From the NCBI GenBank assembly GCA_963693285.1, contig OY848917.1, positions 21,148,245 through 21,212,244 on the forward strand: DNA of 64,000 nt. The letters run 5' to 3'. The translations under genes and the position numbers were made by a program. Source of the stretch: Xestospongia muta. Lineage: Eukaryota; Porifera; Demospongiae; Haplosclerida; Petrosiidae. The notes under the pieces were generated by a model. That model was given only the letters and a program-made list of their open reading frames with translations. It did no database searches and had not been told where the DNA came from. Shown here one piece after another: positions 42,101 through 54,490 of the stretch (its first letter is position 1; each line of letters starts with the position of its first letter).

Positions 42101-45100
42101 GCAGTTAGGGTTAATAAAATTCATTGCTAATATAGCTATCAGCTGTTAAAGAATGCACTTTAATGTCATTTGTGGCTTTCATAAGCTCCAATTACAATAT
42201 AATCAATAAAATTGCAAATGCGAATACATATAGATACCACACAATACAAAACCATTATAGTACACCCTTACAAGCTTCTTATCATAGCTATTAAAGACTA
42301 TTAATCTTAATAAAAACAATAAGGTAACTAAATAACAACTTTCAATTCAAATGACTTAGAATTAATATTACATTATATCACACTTACCGACTATTATATT
42401 TTAAACAACATATTCAGATGACAAGTCATCACACCAACATAAATGTGAAAAATAATACAATAGAGTAAACAAAATCACAACAACATATTCAATATACTTA
42501 AAATTTATACTACATTATATCAAAATTATATCCTATTATACTGTAAAGGGCACATTCAAATAAGCACTTACAAAAACATAAATGTGGAAATGAAAACAAT
42601 ACAGCAAATAAAATAACAACAACTCGTTCAATAAGCTCAAAATTCATACTAGAATATAGCTATAATATTTTTTTTATACAGGTAGAGAAACAACTTAGCA
42701 AGAAGATTCTAGCATTGTTAGTAATACCCAATGTCATATTGCACGCAGTTAGGGTTAATAAAATTCATTGCTAATATAGCTATCAGCTGTTAAAGGATGC
42801 ACTTTAATGTCATTTGTGGCTTTCATAAGCTCCAATTACAATATAATCAATAAAATTGCAAATGTGAATACATATAGGTACCACACAATCTAAAACAATT
42901 GTGGTACACCCTTACAAGCTTCCCATCATAGCTATTAAAGACTATTAATCTTAATAAAAACAATAAGGTAACTAAATAACAACTTTCAATTCAAATGACT
43001 TAGAATTAATACTACATTATATCACACTTACCAACTATTATATTTTAAACAACATATTCAGATGACAAGTAATCACACCAACATAAATGTGAAAAATAAA
43101 ACAATAGAGTAAACAAAATCACAACAACATATTCAATATAGTTAAAATTTATACTACATTATATCAAAATTATATCCTATTATACTGTAAAGGACACATT
43201 CAAATAAGTACTTACAAAAACATAAATGTGGAAATGAAAACAATACAGTAAACAAAATGATAATAACTCATACTAGAATATAGCTACAATATGCTTAAAA
43301 TATAGGTAGAGAAACAACTTAGCAAGAAGATTTGAGTATTATTAGTGATACCCAATGTCATATCACACACAGTTAGGGTTAATAAAATTCATTGTTGATA
43401 TAGTCATCAGCTGTTAAATGATGTATTTTAATGTCATTTGTAGCTTTCATAAGCTCCAATTACAATATAATGAATAAAATTGCAAATGTGAATACATATA
43501 GATACCACACAATACAAAACAATTGTGGTACACCCTTACAAGCTTCCCATCATAGCTATTAAAGACTATTAATCTTAATAAAAACAATAAGGTAACTAAA
43601 TAACAACTTTCAATTCAAATGACTTAGAATTAATACTACATTATATCACACTTACCAACTATTATATTTTAAACAACATATTCAGATGACAAGTAATCAC
43701 ACCAACATAAATGTGAAAAATAAAACAATAGAGTAAACAAAATCACAACAACATATTCAATATAGTTAAAATTTATACTACATTATATCAAAATTATATC
43801 CTATTATATTGTAAAGGACACATTCAAATAAGTACTTACAAAAACATAAATGTGGAAATGAAAACAATACAGTAAACAAAATGATAATAACTCATACTAG
43901 AATATAGCTACAATATGCTTAAAATATAGGTAGAGAAACAACTTAGCAAGAAGATTTGAGTATTATTAGTGATACCCAATGTCATATCACACACAGTTAG
44001 GGTTAATAAAATTCATTGCTGATATAGTCATCAGCTGTTAAAGGATGCATTTTAATGTCATTTGTAGCTTTCATAAGCTCCAATTACAATATAATCAATA
44101 AAATTGCAAATGTGAATACATATAGATACCACACAATACCAAAACAATTGTGGTACACCCTTACAAGCTTCCCATCATAGCTATTAAAGACTATTAATGT
44201 TAATAAAAACAATAAGGTAACTAAATAACAACTTTCAATTCAAATGACTTAGAATTAATATTACATTATATCACGCTTACCAACTATTATATTTTAAACA
44301 ACATATTCAGATGACAAGTAATCACACCAACATAAATGTGAAAAATAAAACAATAGAGTAAACAAAATCACAACAACACATTCAATATAATTAAAATTTA
44401 TACTACATTATATCAAAATTATATCCTATTATATTGTAAAGGACACACTCAAATAAGTACTTACAAAAACATAAATGTGGAAATGAAAACAATACAGTAA
44501 ACAAAATGATAATAACTCATACTAGAATATAGCTACAATATGCTTAAAATATAGGTAGAGAAACAACTTAGCAAGAAAATTTGAGTATTATTAGTGATAC
44601 CCAATGTCGTATCACACACAGTTAGGGTTAATAAAATTCATTGTTGATATAGTCATCAGCTGTTAAAGGATGCATTTTAATGTCATTTGTAGCTTTCATA
44701 AGCTCCGATTACAATATAATGAATAAAATTGCAAATGTGAATACATATAGATACCACACAATCTAAAACAATTATGGTACACCCTTACAAGCTTCCCATC
44801 ATAGCTATTAAAGACTATTAATGTTAATAAAAACAATAGGGTAACTAAATAACAACTTTCAATTCAAATGACTTAGAATTAATATTACATTATATCACAC
44901 CTACCAACTATTATATTTTAAACAACATATTCAGATGACAAGTCATTACACCAACATAAATGTGAAAAATAAAACAATGGAGTAAACAAAATCACAACAA
45001 CATATTCAATATACTTAAAATTTATACTACATTATATCAAAATTATATCCTATTATATTGTAAAGGACACATTCAAATAAGTACTTACAAAAACATTAAT

Positions 45101-45630
45101 GTGAAAATGAAAACAATACAGTAAACAAAATCATAATAACTCATACTAGAATATAGCTACAATATGCTTAAAATATAGGTAGAGAAACAACTTAGCAAGA
45201 AGATTCGAGTATTATTAGTGATACCCAATGTCGTATCACACACAGTTAGGGTCAATAACATTCATTCTTGATATAGCTATCAGCTGTTAAAAGATGCACT
45301 TTAATGTCATTTGTGGCTTTCATAAGCTCCAATTACAATATAATCAATAAAATTGTAAATGTGAATACATATAGATACCACACAATCTAAAACATATTAT
45401 GGTACACCCTTACAAGCTTCCCATCATAGCTATTAAAAACTATTAATGTTAATAAAAACAATAAGGTAACTAAATAACAACATTCAATTCAAATGACTTA
45501 GAATTAATATTACATTATATCACACTTACCTCCTATTATATTTTAAACAACACATTCAGATGACAAGTCATCGCACCAACATAAATGTGAAAAATAAAAC
45601 AATAGAGTAAACAAAATCACAACAACACAT
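36111..45630. repeat. Satellite array 3, family B, about 15 monomers
   Basis: Same monomer as array 2, at about 640-bp periods. The two ends of the array match the corresponding ends of array 2 (for example 34440-34870 and 45180-45640), which indicates that array and module were copied together. It fills the intron between exons 9 and 10. Confidence 0.95.
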
Positions 45631-45691
45631 TCAATATATTTAAAATTCATCTTAATTCTCTTACATCCTCATTAATATAATCTTAACTAAT

Positions 45692-45711
45692 TAAGCCATA
45701 AAAATGGCTTA
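45692..45711. repeat. Hairpin-forming inverted repeat, third copy
   Basis: TAAGCCAT, loop AAAA, ATGGCTTA, as in the first copy. Confidence 0.65.
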
Positions 45712-46049
45712 CTACTTCAAGCTCTGTAAAAACTACTACTTTCATTCTTAAACCACTTGAAATAAAACTTCTAAAACCATATACCTTATGTAAAAACATA
45801 AATGTCTGTATAAAATAATCTTTAAACTCTGCTAGTTTTGTAATTATTTTGGCACAAACAGAACAATAACAAGAAAGAAGAAAAACATTGTGCTGCTCTT
45901 ATACTGGTGCTACCACCTGCTTTATATACTTCTTAGAGTTAGGTAAAGTAGTCTTATATCGTTACCATATCTATGCTATATCTTCTCTAATAGTTACTAT
46001 CCATTCACATAACTTAAACAATACAGTTCATTCTCATCATCTCAATTAC

Positions 46050-46148
46050 CTTAGTAACAACATTCACATCGACATTATGCTTGAGAAATAGTTCAATGAT
46101 GTCTCTATGTCCTTTAGAACTTGCATAATGAAGAGCTGCCCATCCTCT
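46050..46148 (-). CDS. Ankyrin exon 9, RGW type
   Basis: 33 codons starting RGWAALHYASSKGHRDIIEL and ending VNVVTK, with LKHNVDV in the loop. Acceptor CTAATAG, donor GTAATTGAG. It is followed by a satellite intron of about 10 kb. Confidence 0.88.
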
Positions 46149-46589
46149 CTATTAGAAAAACACACAAACAATAAACTGTAAAGTGTAACTACTAACACTC
46201 TATATTTCACTCTATATTTATAAAAATTCAAAGCTAAACAAATGATGCTTCAATTCATGTCCATTACTGCTATTTTGGTGTGTCCATCTCAACTGATTAT
46301 TGAAACAAAGTGATGTCTGTACATCTGATGGTGTTCAATAGGAATAGGTAGAAAAACTGGTTAACACACATTATAATAAACAAACGACACTTTTTCAAAT
46401 ATTCTAATAAGGTCTTTGCATCCTCTTCTACTTCTAATGTTCATCATATCTGGCATATTCTTAAAAAACAGTTTTCAACCTTTATTATGATAGTAAAACA
46501 ACCAATAATTCTCTTTAAGGAAAAAGATTTACAATTTTATCTTTAGTTACAATGACTTTCTCATATAACATGTGCATATGAACATTTAC

Positions 46590-46688
46590 TTTGTCAACAA
46601 GATCTAGTTTGGCTCCTTTCTGTGCTAAAATAAAAACAACATCTTTGTGTCCATTCTTTGCTGCTAACATGACTCCAGTCAATCCACC
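46590..46688 (-). CDS. Ankyrin exon 8, GG type
   Basis: 33 codons starting GGLTGVMLAAKNGHKDVVFI and ending LDLVDK. Acceptor TTTAG. The donor is GTAAATG, weaker than the GTAAGTG of its sister exons, so skipping or reduced use is possible. Confidence 0.85.
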
Positions 46689-46780
46689 CTAAATATATTA
46701 TTAATTACCACATTATAAAACAAATGACACTTTTTTCTAATATTGTAATAAGTGATTGGTATCAACTTCTCTTTCCAATA

Positions 46781-49625
46781 TTAATATAAATATATTACGA
46801 GATCCATGCATTTAATCTCGTTTCTTGGTCTCATAGGTTGCATATAACAATATAATAAATAAAATTGCAAAAATGGATACACATAGATACCACACAACCT
46901 AAAACAATTATAGTACAGCCTGACAAGCTTCTCATGCAAGGGATTAAAAACCATTAACGTTAATAGAAACAATAAAGTAAATAAAATAACAACATTCAAT
47001 TCAAAAGACTTAAAATTCATATTATATTATAATCACACTTACCACCTATTATATTTTTAAAAACACATTCAGATGACAAGTAATCACACCAACATAAATG
47101 TGAAAAACAAAACAATAAAGTAAACAAAATCACAACAACACATTCAATATACTTAGAATTCATACTACATTATATCAAAATTACATTCTCTTATATTGTA
47201 TTTAGGCTAGAAGTAATAACAAAAACAAAACTGTATAAAAAACAAAAACAAAACAATATAAAAAATTATAACAACACATTCAATATGCTCTGAATTCATA
47301 GAATGCTCAAAATATACATAAAAAATAAACCAAGCAAGAAGCTTCAAGCATTATTAGTAATAGTACCAATATCATAGCAATCACAGTTATATAGTTTTAA
47401 CAAAATTTATTGCTGATTTATGAATCAGCAGTTACAGGATCCATTCACTTTAATCTCATTTCTTGCTCTCATATCTTGCATATAACAATATAATCAATAA
47501 ATTGCAAAAATGGATTCACATAGATACTAGTATACCACGCAATCCAAAAAATCCCAGTATACAAGGCATTAAAAACCATAAATGTTATTATAAACAATAG
47601 GGTAAATAAACTAACAACATTCAATTCAAAAGACTTAGAATTCATACTACATTATATCACACTTACCCACTATTATATTGTAAACAACACATTCAGATGA
47701 CAAGTAATCACACCAACATAAATGTGAAAACAAAACAATAAAGTAAACAGAATCACAACAACATATTCAATATACTTTAAATTCATACTACATTATATAA
47801 AAATTACATCCTACTATATTGTAAAGGACACATTTAGATGACAAGTAATCACACCAATATAAATGTGCAAACAAAAATCAATACTGTAAACAAAATCACA
47901 ACACATTCAGTATGCTTAAAATTCATACTAGGCAATAGCTATAAAATGCTCAAAATATACCTAAAAAAGAAACCTAACAAGAAGCTTCAAGTCTTGTTAT
48001 AGTTAATACTAATTGTCATAGTAATCACAGTTAGGGTTATAAAATCCATTGCTGATACAGATATTGGCAGTTACAGGATCCGTTCACTTTAATCTCATTT
48101 CTTGCTCTCATAGGTTGCATATAACAACATAATAAATAAAATTCCAAAAATGGATTCACATAGATACCAGTGTACCACGTAATCCAAAACAATCATAGTA
48201 CAGCCTGACAAGCTTTCCATGCAAGGCATTAAAAACCATAAACGTTATTACAAACAATAGGGTAAATGAAATAACAACATTCAATTCAAAAGACTCATAA
48301 TTTATACTACATTATATGACACTTACCGGCTATTTTATTGTAAACAACACATTCAGATGACACGTAATCACACCAACATAAATGTGAAAACAAAACAATA
48401 AAGTGAACAAAATCACAACAGCACATTCAATATAATTTTTATCCATACTACATTATATCAAATTACATCCTGTTATATTGTAAAGGACACATTTACATGA
48501 CAAGTAATCACACCAACATAAATGTGCAAACAAAAAGCAATACTGTAAACAAAATCACAACACATTCAGTATGCTTAAAATTCATACTAGGCTATAGCTA
48601 TAAAATGCTCAAAATATACCTAAAAAAGAAACCTAACAAGAAGCTTCAAGTCTTGTAACAGTTAATACTAATTGTCATAGCAATAACAGTTAGGGTTATA
48701 AAATCCATTGCTGATACAGATATTGGCAGTTACAGGATCCATTCACTTTAATCTCATTTCTTGCTCTCATAAGCTGCATATAACAATATAATAAATAAAA
48801 TTGCAAAAATGGATTCACATAGATACCAGTGTACCACGAAATCCAAAACAATCATAGTATAGCCAGACAAGCTTTCCATGCAAGGCATTAAAAACCATAA
48901 ACGTTATTACAAACAATAGGGTAAATGAAATAACAACATTCAATTCAAAAGACTTATAATTTATACTACATTACATCACACTTACCAACTATTGTATTGT
49001 AAACAACACATTCAAATGACAAGTAATCACACCAACATAAATGTGAAAACAAAATAATAAAGTAAACAAAATCACAACAACACATTCAATATACTTTTAA
49101 TTCATACTACATTATATTAAAATTACATCCTGTTATATTGTAAAGGATGCATTTACATGACAAGTAATTACACCAACATAAATGTGCAAACAAAAAGCAA
49201 TACTGTAAACAAAATCACAACAACACATTCAGTATGCTCAAAATTCATACTAGGCTATAGCTATAAAATGCTCAAAATATACCTACAAAGAAACCTAGCA
49301 AGAAGCTTCAACTCTTATTATTGATAGATATCGAATGTTGTAGCAATCACAGTTAGGGTTACGAAATCAAGTGCTGATACAGAAATTGGCAGTTACAGGT
49401 TCCATTCACTTAAATCTCATTTCATGCTCTCATAGGTTGCATATACCAATATAATAAATAAAATTGCAAAAATGGATTCACATAGATACCACACAATCAA
49501 AAACAATTATAGTACAGCCTGACAGGCTTCTCATGCAAGGCATTAAAAACCATTAATGTTAATATAAACAATAGAGTAAGTAAAATAACAACATTCAATT
49601 CAAAGACTTAGAATTTATACTACAT
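46781..49625. repeat. Satellite array 4, variant of family A, about 4 monomers of about 660 bp
   Basis: Monomers carry CAGTTAGGGTTA near 48028, 48687 and 49350, spaced 659 and 663 bp, and family A phrases such as TTACAGGATCC. They also carry variant phrases not seen in array 1, such as AGTTAATACTAATTGTCATAG and GATTCACATAGATACCAG. They are more diverged from each other than the monomers of array 1, so this array is older or less homogenised. Confidence 0.88.
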
Positions 49626-49874
49626 TATGTCTGTATAAAATAATGTTTAAAGTCTTCTAGGTTTGTAATTATTTTGGCACAAACAGAACAATAACAAGAA
49701 TGAAGAAAACATCGTGCTACCCTTACACTGGTGCTACCACCTGCTTTATATACTTCTTACGGTTAGGTAAAGTAGTCTTATATCATTATTGATATCTATG
49801 CTATGTTTTCTCTAATAGTTACTATCCATTCACATAACTTAAACAATTCAGTTCATTCTCATCATCTCAATTAC

Positions 49875-49973
49875 CTCAGTAACAACATTCACATCGACAT
49901 TATGGTTGAGTAATACTTCAACAATGTCTCCGTGTCCTTTAGAACTTGCATAATGAAGAGCTACCCATCCTTT
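49875..49973 (-). CDS. Ankyrin exon 7, KGW type
   Basis: 33 codons starting KGWVALHYASSKGHGDIVEV and ending VNVVTE. Acceptor CTAATAG, donor GTAATTGAG. K1, V4 and G15 set it apart from the other RGW copies. The intron on its 5' side (1,140 bp) is the longest intra-pair intron and resembles the diverged module near 10 kb. Confidence 0.86.
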
Positions 49974-51113
49974 CTATTAGAGAAAACACACAAACAATCA
50001 ACTGTAAAGTCAAACTCCTAACACTCGATATTTCTTATATTTCTGCACTTTGTCATTAACATTATAACATATTATATACATATATTGTCAACATGTAAGT
50101 ATTGCTGTATATTTAGGACATGACTACATATAATACTAGTAAGCCTTTATTACTTAAATAACTTTTTAAAGTCTAATTCATGCAAGATGGGTTAAAGTAT
50201 ATACAATGTAATATGAGGGACTGATAAACAAGATGCAAACAGAAAATTATTACAATTAATGGTTTGTTTACTATTAAGTAAACAGACCAGCATCTGCTAA
50301 ATATGTAACATGGAGCTCTTAATGTGCTTAGCATATCAACTATCATCTTTCTATTTCCATATGGCTCTCTAATTATATTATTTACAAGTCTAACCAACGT
50401 CATCTCTGTCTGACGATTATTGCATCTCACAAACTATAGGTCTATAACACTCTGCACAAAAAAAGGTCACTATTTCCATTGGGGACTTGTTAATAATAGC
50501 AGGAAGCATAACAGTTACAGAAATATACCAGTGTTATAATCATTATGAGTTTTAAATTTTTCAATACTCTCTAGTTTTATAACCAGATGAAATCTTGCTC
50601 TCGTCATTGTTGCAAAACCTACAAATAATCTAATATATTAATTAAGTAGCCAGTAAGATACAAATTCAAGTAGTCTACATGACAATTGCTGTGCTATGTA
50701 TGTACACACCAATTCTATTTTTAAACAATTTAAAATGAAAAATTTAAAGCTAAACAAATGATGTTTCCATTTATGTCCATTACTGCTATTTTGGTGTGTC
50801 CATCTCAACTGATTATTGAAACATTTATTAAAAAGTGATGTCTGTACATCTGATGGTGTTCAATAGGAATAGGTAGGAAAACTGGTTAACAAACATGTTA
50901 TAAAAAAACAACACTTTTTCAAATATTCTAATAAGGTCTTTGCATCCTCTTCTACTTCTAATGTTCATCATATCTGGCATATTCTTAAAAGACAATTTTT
51001 AACCTTTATTATGATAGTAAAACAACCAATAATTCTCTTTAAGGAAAAGGATTTACAATTTTATCTTTAGTTACAATGACTTTCTCATATAACATGTGCA
51101 CATGAACACTTAC

Positions 51114-51212
51114 TTTGTCAACAAGATCTAGTTTGGCTCCTTTCTGTGCTAAAATAAAAACAACATCTTTGTGTCCATTCTTTGCTGCTAACATGACTCC
51201 AGTCAATCCACC
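51114..51212 (-). CDS. Ankyrin exon 6, GG type
   Basis: 33 codons starting GGLTGVMLAAKNGHKDVVFI and ending LDLVDK. Acceptor TTTAG, donor GTAAGTG. It shares L, G and K at the variable positions with the exon at 46590-46688, so these two are sister copies. Confidence 0.88.
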
Positions 51213-51290
51213 CTAAATGTATTATTAATTACCACATTATAAACAAATGACACTTTTTCTAATATTGTAAAAAGGGATTGGTATCAACTT

Positions 51291-53395
51291 CTCTTTCCAA
51301 TATTAATATAAATATATTACGAGATCCATACATTTTAATCTCGTTTCTTGCTCTCATAGGTTGCATATAACAATATAATAAATAAAATTCCAAAAATGGA
51401 TACACATAGATATCACACTATCTAAAACATTCATAGTACAGCCTGACAACCTTCCCATGCAAGACATTGCAAACAATTAACGTTATTCAATCAATAGGGT
51501 AAATAAAATAACAACATTCAATTTAAAACACTTAGAATTCATACTACATTATATCACACTTACCTCCTATTATATTGTAAACAACACATTCAGATGACAA
51601 GTAATCACACCAACATAAATTTAAAAAACAAAACAATAAAGTAAACAAAATCACAACAACACATTCAATATACTTTGAATTCATACTACATTATATTAAA
51701 ATTACATCCTATTATATTGTAAAGGACACATTTAGATGACAAGTAATAACAGCAACATAAATGTGCAAACAAAAAGCAATACTGTAAACAAAATCACAAC
51801 AACACATTCAGTATGCTCAAAATGCATACTAGGTTATAGCTATAAAATGCTCAAAATATACCTAAAAAAACCTAGCAAGAAGCTTCAACTCTTATTATTG
51901 ATAGATATCAAATGTTATACCAATCATAGTTAGAAATACGAAATCCATTGCTGATACAGAAATTGGCAGTTACAGGATCCATTCATTTTAATCTCATTTC
52001 TTGCTCTCATAAGTTGCATATAACAATGTAATAAATAAAATTGCAAAAATGGATACACATAGATACCACACAATCTAAAACAATCATAGTACAGCCTGAC
52101 AAGCTTCCCATGCAAGGCAATAAAAACAATAAATGTTATTACAAACAATAGGGTAAATAAAACAACAACATTCAATTCAAAAGACTTAGAATTCATACTA
52201 CATTATATCACACTTACCTGCTATTATATTGTAAACAACACATTCAGATGACAAATAATCATACCAACATAAATGTGAAAATAAAACAATATAGTAAACA
52301 AAATCACAACAACACATTCAGTATGCTCAAAATGCATACTAGGTTATAGCTATAAAAAACTTAAATTATACTTTTAAAAACCTAGCAAAAAGCTTCAACT
52401 CTTATTATTGATAGATATCAAATGTTATACCAATCACAGTTAGGGTTACAAAATCCATTACTGATACAGAAATTGGCAGTTACAGGATCCATTCATTTTA
52501 ATCTCATTTCTTGCTCTCATAAGTTGCATATAACAATATAATAAATAAAATTCCAAAAATGGATACACGTAGATACCAAACAATCTAAAACAATCATAGT
52601 ACAGCCTGACAACCTTCCCATGCAAGGCAATAAAAACAATAAATGTTATTACTAACAATAGGGTAAATAAAACAACAACGTTCAATTCAAAAGACTTAAA
52701 ATTCATACTACATTATATCACACTTACCTCCTATTATATTGTAAACAACACATTCAGATGACAAGTAATCACACCAACATAAATTTAAAAAACAAAACAA
52801 TAAAGTAAACAAAATCACAACAACACATTCAATATACTTTGAATTCATACTACATTATATCAAAATTATATCCTATTATATTGTAAAGGACACATTTAGA
52901 TGACAAGTAATAACAGCAACATAAATGTGCAAACAAAAAGGAATACTGTAAACAAGATCACAACAACACATTCAGTATGCTCAAAATGCATACTAGATTA
53001 TAGCTATAAAATGCTCAAAATATATCTAAAAAGAAACCTAGCAAGAAGCTTCAACTCTTATTATTGATAGATATTGAATGTTATACCAATCACAGTTAGG
53101 GTTACAAAAACCATTGCTGATACAGAAATTGGCAGTTACAGGATCCATTCACTTTAATCTCATTTCTTGGTCTCATAGGTTTCATATAACAATATAATAA
53201 ATAAAATTGCAAAAATGGATACACATAGATACCACACAATCTAAAACAATTATAGTACACCTTGCAAGGTTCCCATCCAAGCTATTAAAAACTATTAATG
53301 TCAATAAAAACAATAGGGTAAAAAAATTAATACTACATTATATCACAATTATCGACTATTATATTTTAAACAACACATTCAGATGACAAGTCATC
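51291..53395. repeat. Satellite array 5, family A, about 3 monomers
   Basis: Family A phrases (GAATTCATACTACATTATAT, TTACAGGATCCATTCA, CAGTTAGGGTTAC) recur. One monomer starting near 52200 is shortened to about 500 bp. It fills the intron between exons 5 and 6. Confidence 0.9.
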
Positions 53396-53658
53396 GCACC
53401 AAAAACATAAATTTCTGTATAAAATAATCTTTAAAGTCTTCTAGTTTTGTAATTATTTTGGCACAAACAGAACAATAACAAGAAAGAAGAAAAACATTGT
53501 GCTGTTCTTATACTGGTGCTACCACCTGCTTTATATACTTCTTAGAGTTAGGTAAAGTAGTCTTATATCGTTACCATATCTATGCTATATCTTCATTAAT
53601 AGTTACTATCCATTCACATAACTTAAACAATACAGTTCATTCTCATCATCTCAATTAC

Positions 53659-53757
53659 CTTAGTAACAACATTGACATCGACATTATGCTTGAGAAATAG
53701 TTCAACGATGTCTCTATGTCCTTTAGAACTTGCATAATGAAGAGCTGCCCATCCTCT
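53659..53757 (-). CDS. Ankyrin exon 5, RGW type
   Basis: 33 codons starting RGWAALHYASSKGHRDIVEL and ending VNVVTK, with LKHNVDV in the loop. Acceptor CTAATAG, donor GTAATTGAG. It is followed by a satellite-filled intron of about 2.4 kb. Confidence 0.88.
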
Positions 53758-54204
53758 CTATTAGAAAAACATACAAACAATAAACTGTAAAGTGTAACTA
53801 CTAACACTCTATATTTCACTCTATATTTATAAAAATTCAAAGCTAAACAAATGATGCTTTAATTCATGTCTATTACTGATATTTTGGTGTGTGCATCTCA
53901 ACTGATTATTAAAAAATTATGAAAAAGTGATCTCTATACATCTGATGGTGTCCAATAACAATAGGTAGGAAAACTAGTTAACAAACATGTTATAAAAACA
54001 AATGACATTTTTAAAATATTCTAATAAGGTCTTTGCATCCTCTTCTACTTCTAATGTTCATCATATCTGGCATATTCTTAAAAGACAATTTTTAACCTTT
54101 ATTATGATAGTAAACAACTAATATTTCTCTTAAAGGGAAAGGATTTACAATTTATCTTTAGTTATACTGACTGTCTTATATAACATATGCACATCAACAC
54201 TTAC

Positions 54205-54303
54205 TTTGTCAACAAGATCTAGTTTGGCTCCTTTCTGTGCTAAAATAAAAACAACATCTTTGTGTCCATTCTCTGCTGCTATCATGACTGCAGTCCTTCC
54301 ACC
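54205..54303 (-). CDS. Ankyrin exon 4, GG type
   Basis: 33 codons starting GGRTAVMIAAENGHKDVVFI and ending LDLVDK. Acceptor TTTAG, donor GTAAGTG, phase 0. It has R and I where the other copies have M or L and L. It forms a pair with the exon at 53659-53757 across a 447-bp intron. Confidence 0.88.
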
Positions 54304-54490
54304 CTAAATATATTATTAATTACCACATTAACATTAACATAATATCAATATATTACCTTTACCAACACTTAGATGTATCAGTACACTAGTAACATTACAA
54401 ACTTAGACAAAATTATGTATAGTCAAACAAAATATGAGTCAAATAACTTTCAATAATTGGACATTATAAATACAAATTTGAAACTTTACA

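Larger units (their letters stand above)
45631..46780 (-). repeat. Duplicated exon-pair module, copy at 46 kb
   Basis: Contains exons 8 and 9 and the conserved intron (441 bp). Its exon 8 half is more like the 51-kb module than like the 26- and 35-kb modules, so it may be a mosaic. Confidence 0.88.
49626..51290 (-). repeat. Duplicated exon-pair module with the long intron, copy at 50 kb
   Basis: Holds exons 6 and 7 with a 1,140-bp intron. The extra 700 bp (about 50030-50750) includes CAAGTAGTCTACATGACAAT, shared with the module near 10 kb, so the short introns of the other copies look like deletions of an older, longer form. The minus-strand frame at 50173-50430 shows no recognisable domain. 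Confidence 0.85.
53396..54490 (-). repeat. Duplicated exon-pair module, copy at 54 kb
   Basis: Contains exons 4 and 5 and a 447-bp intron. It starts abruptly at AAAACATAAATTTCTGTATAA, so it lacks the hairpin-bearing left flank of the other copies. Confidence 0.88.
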
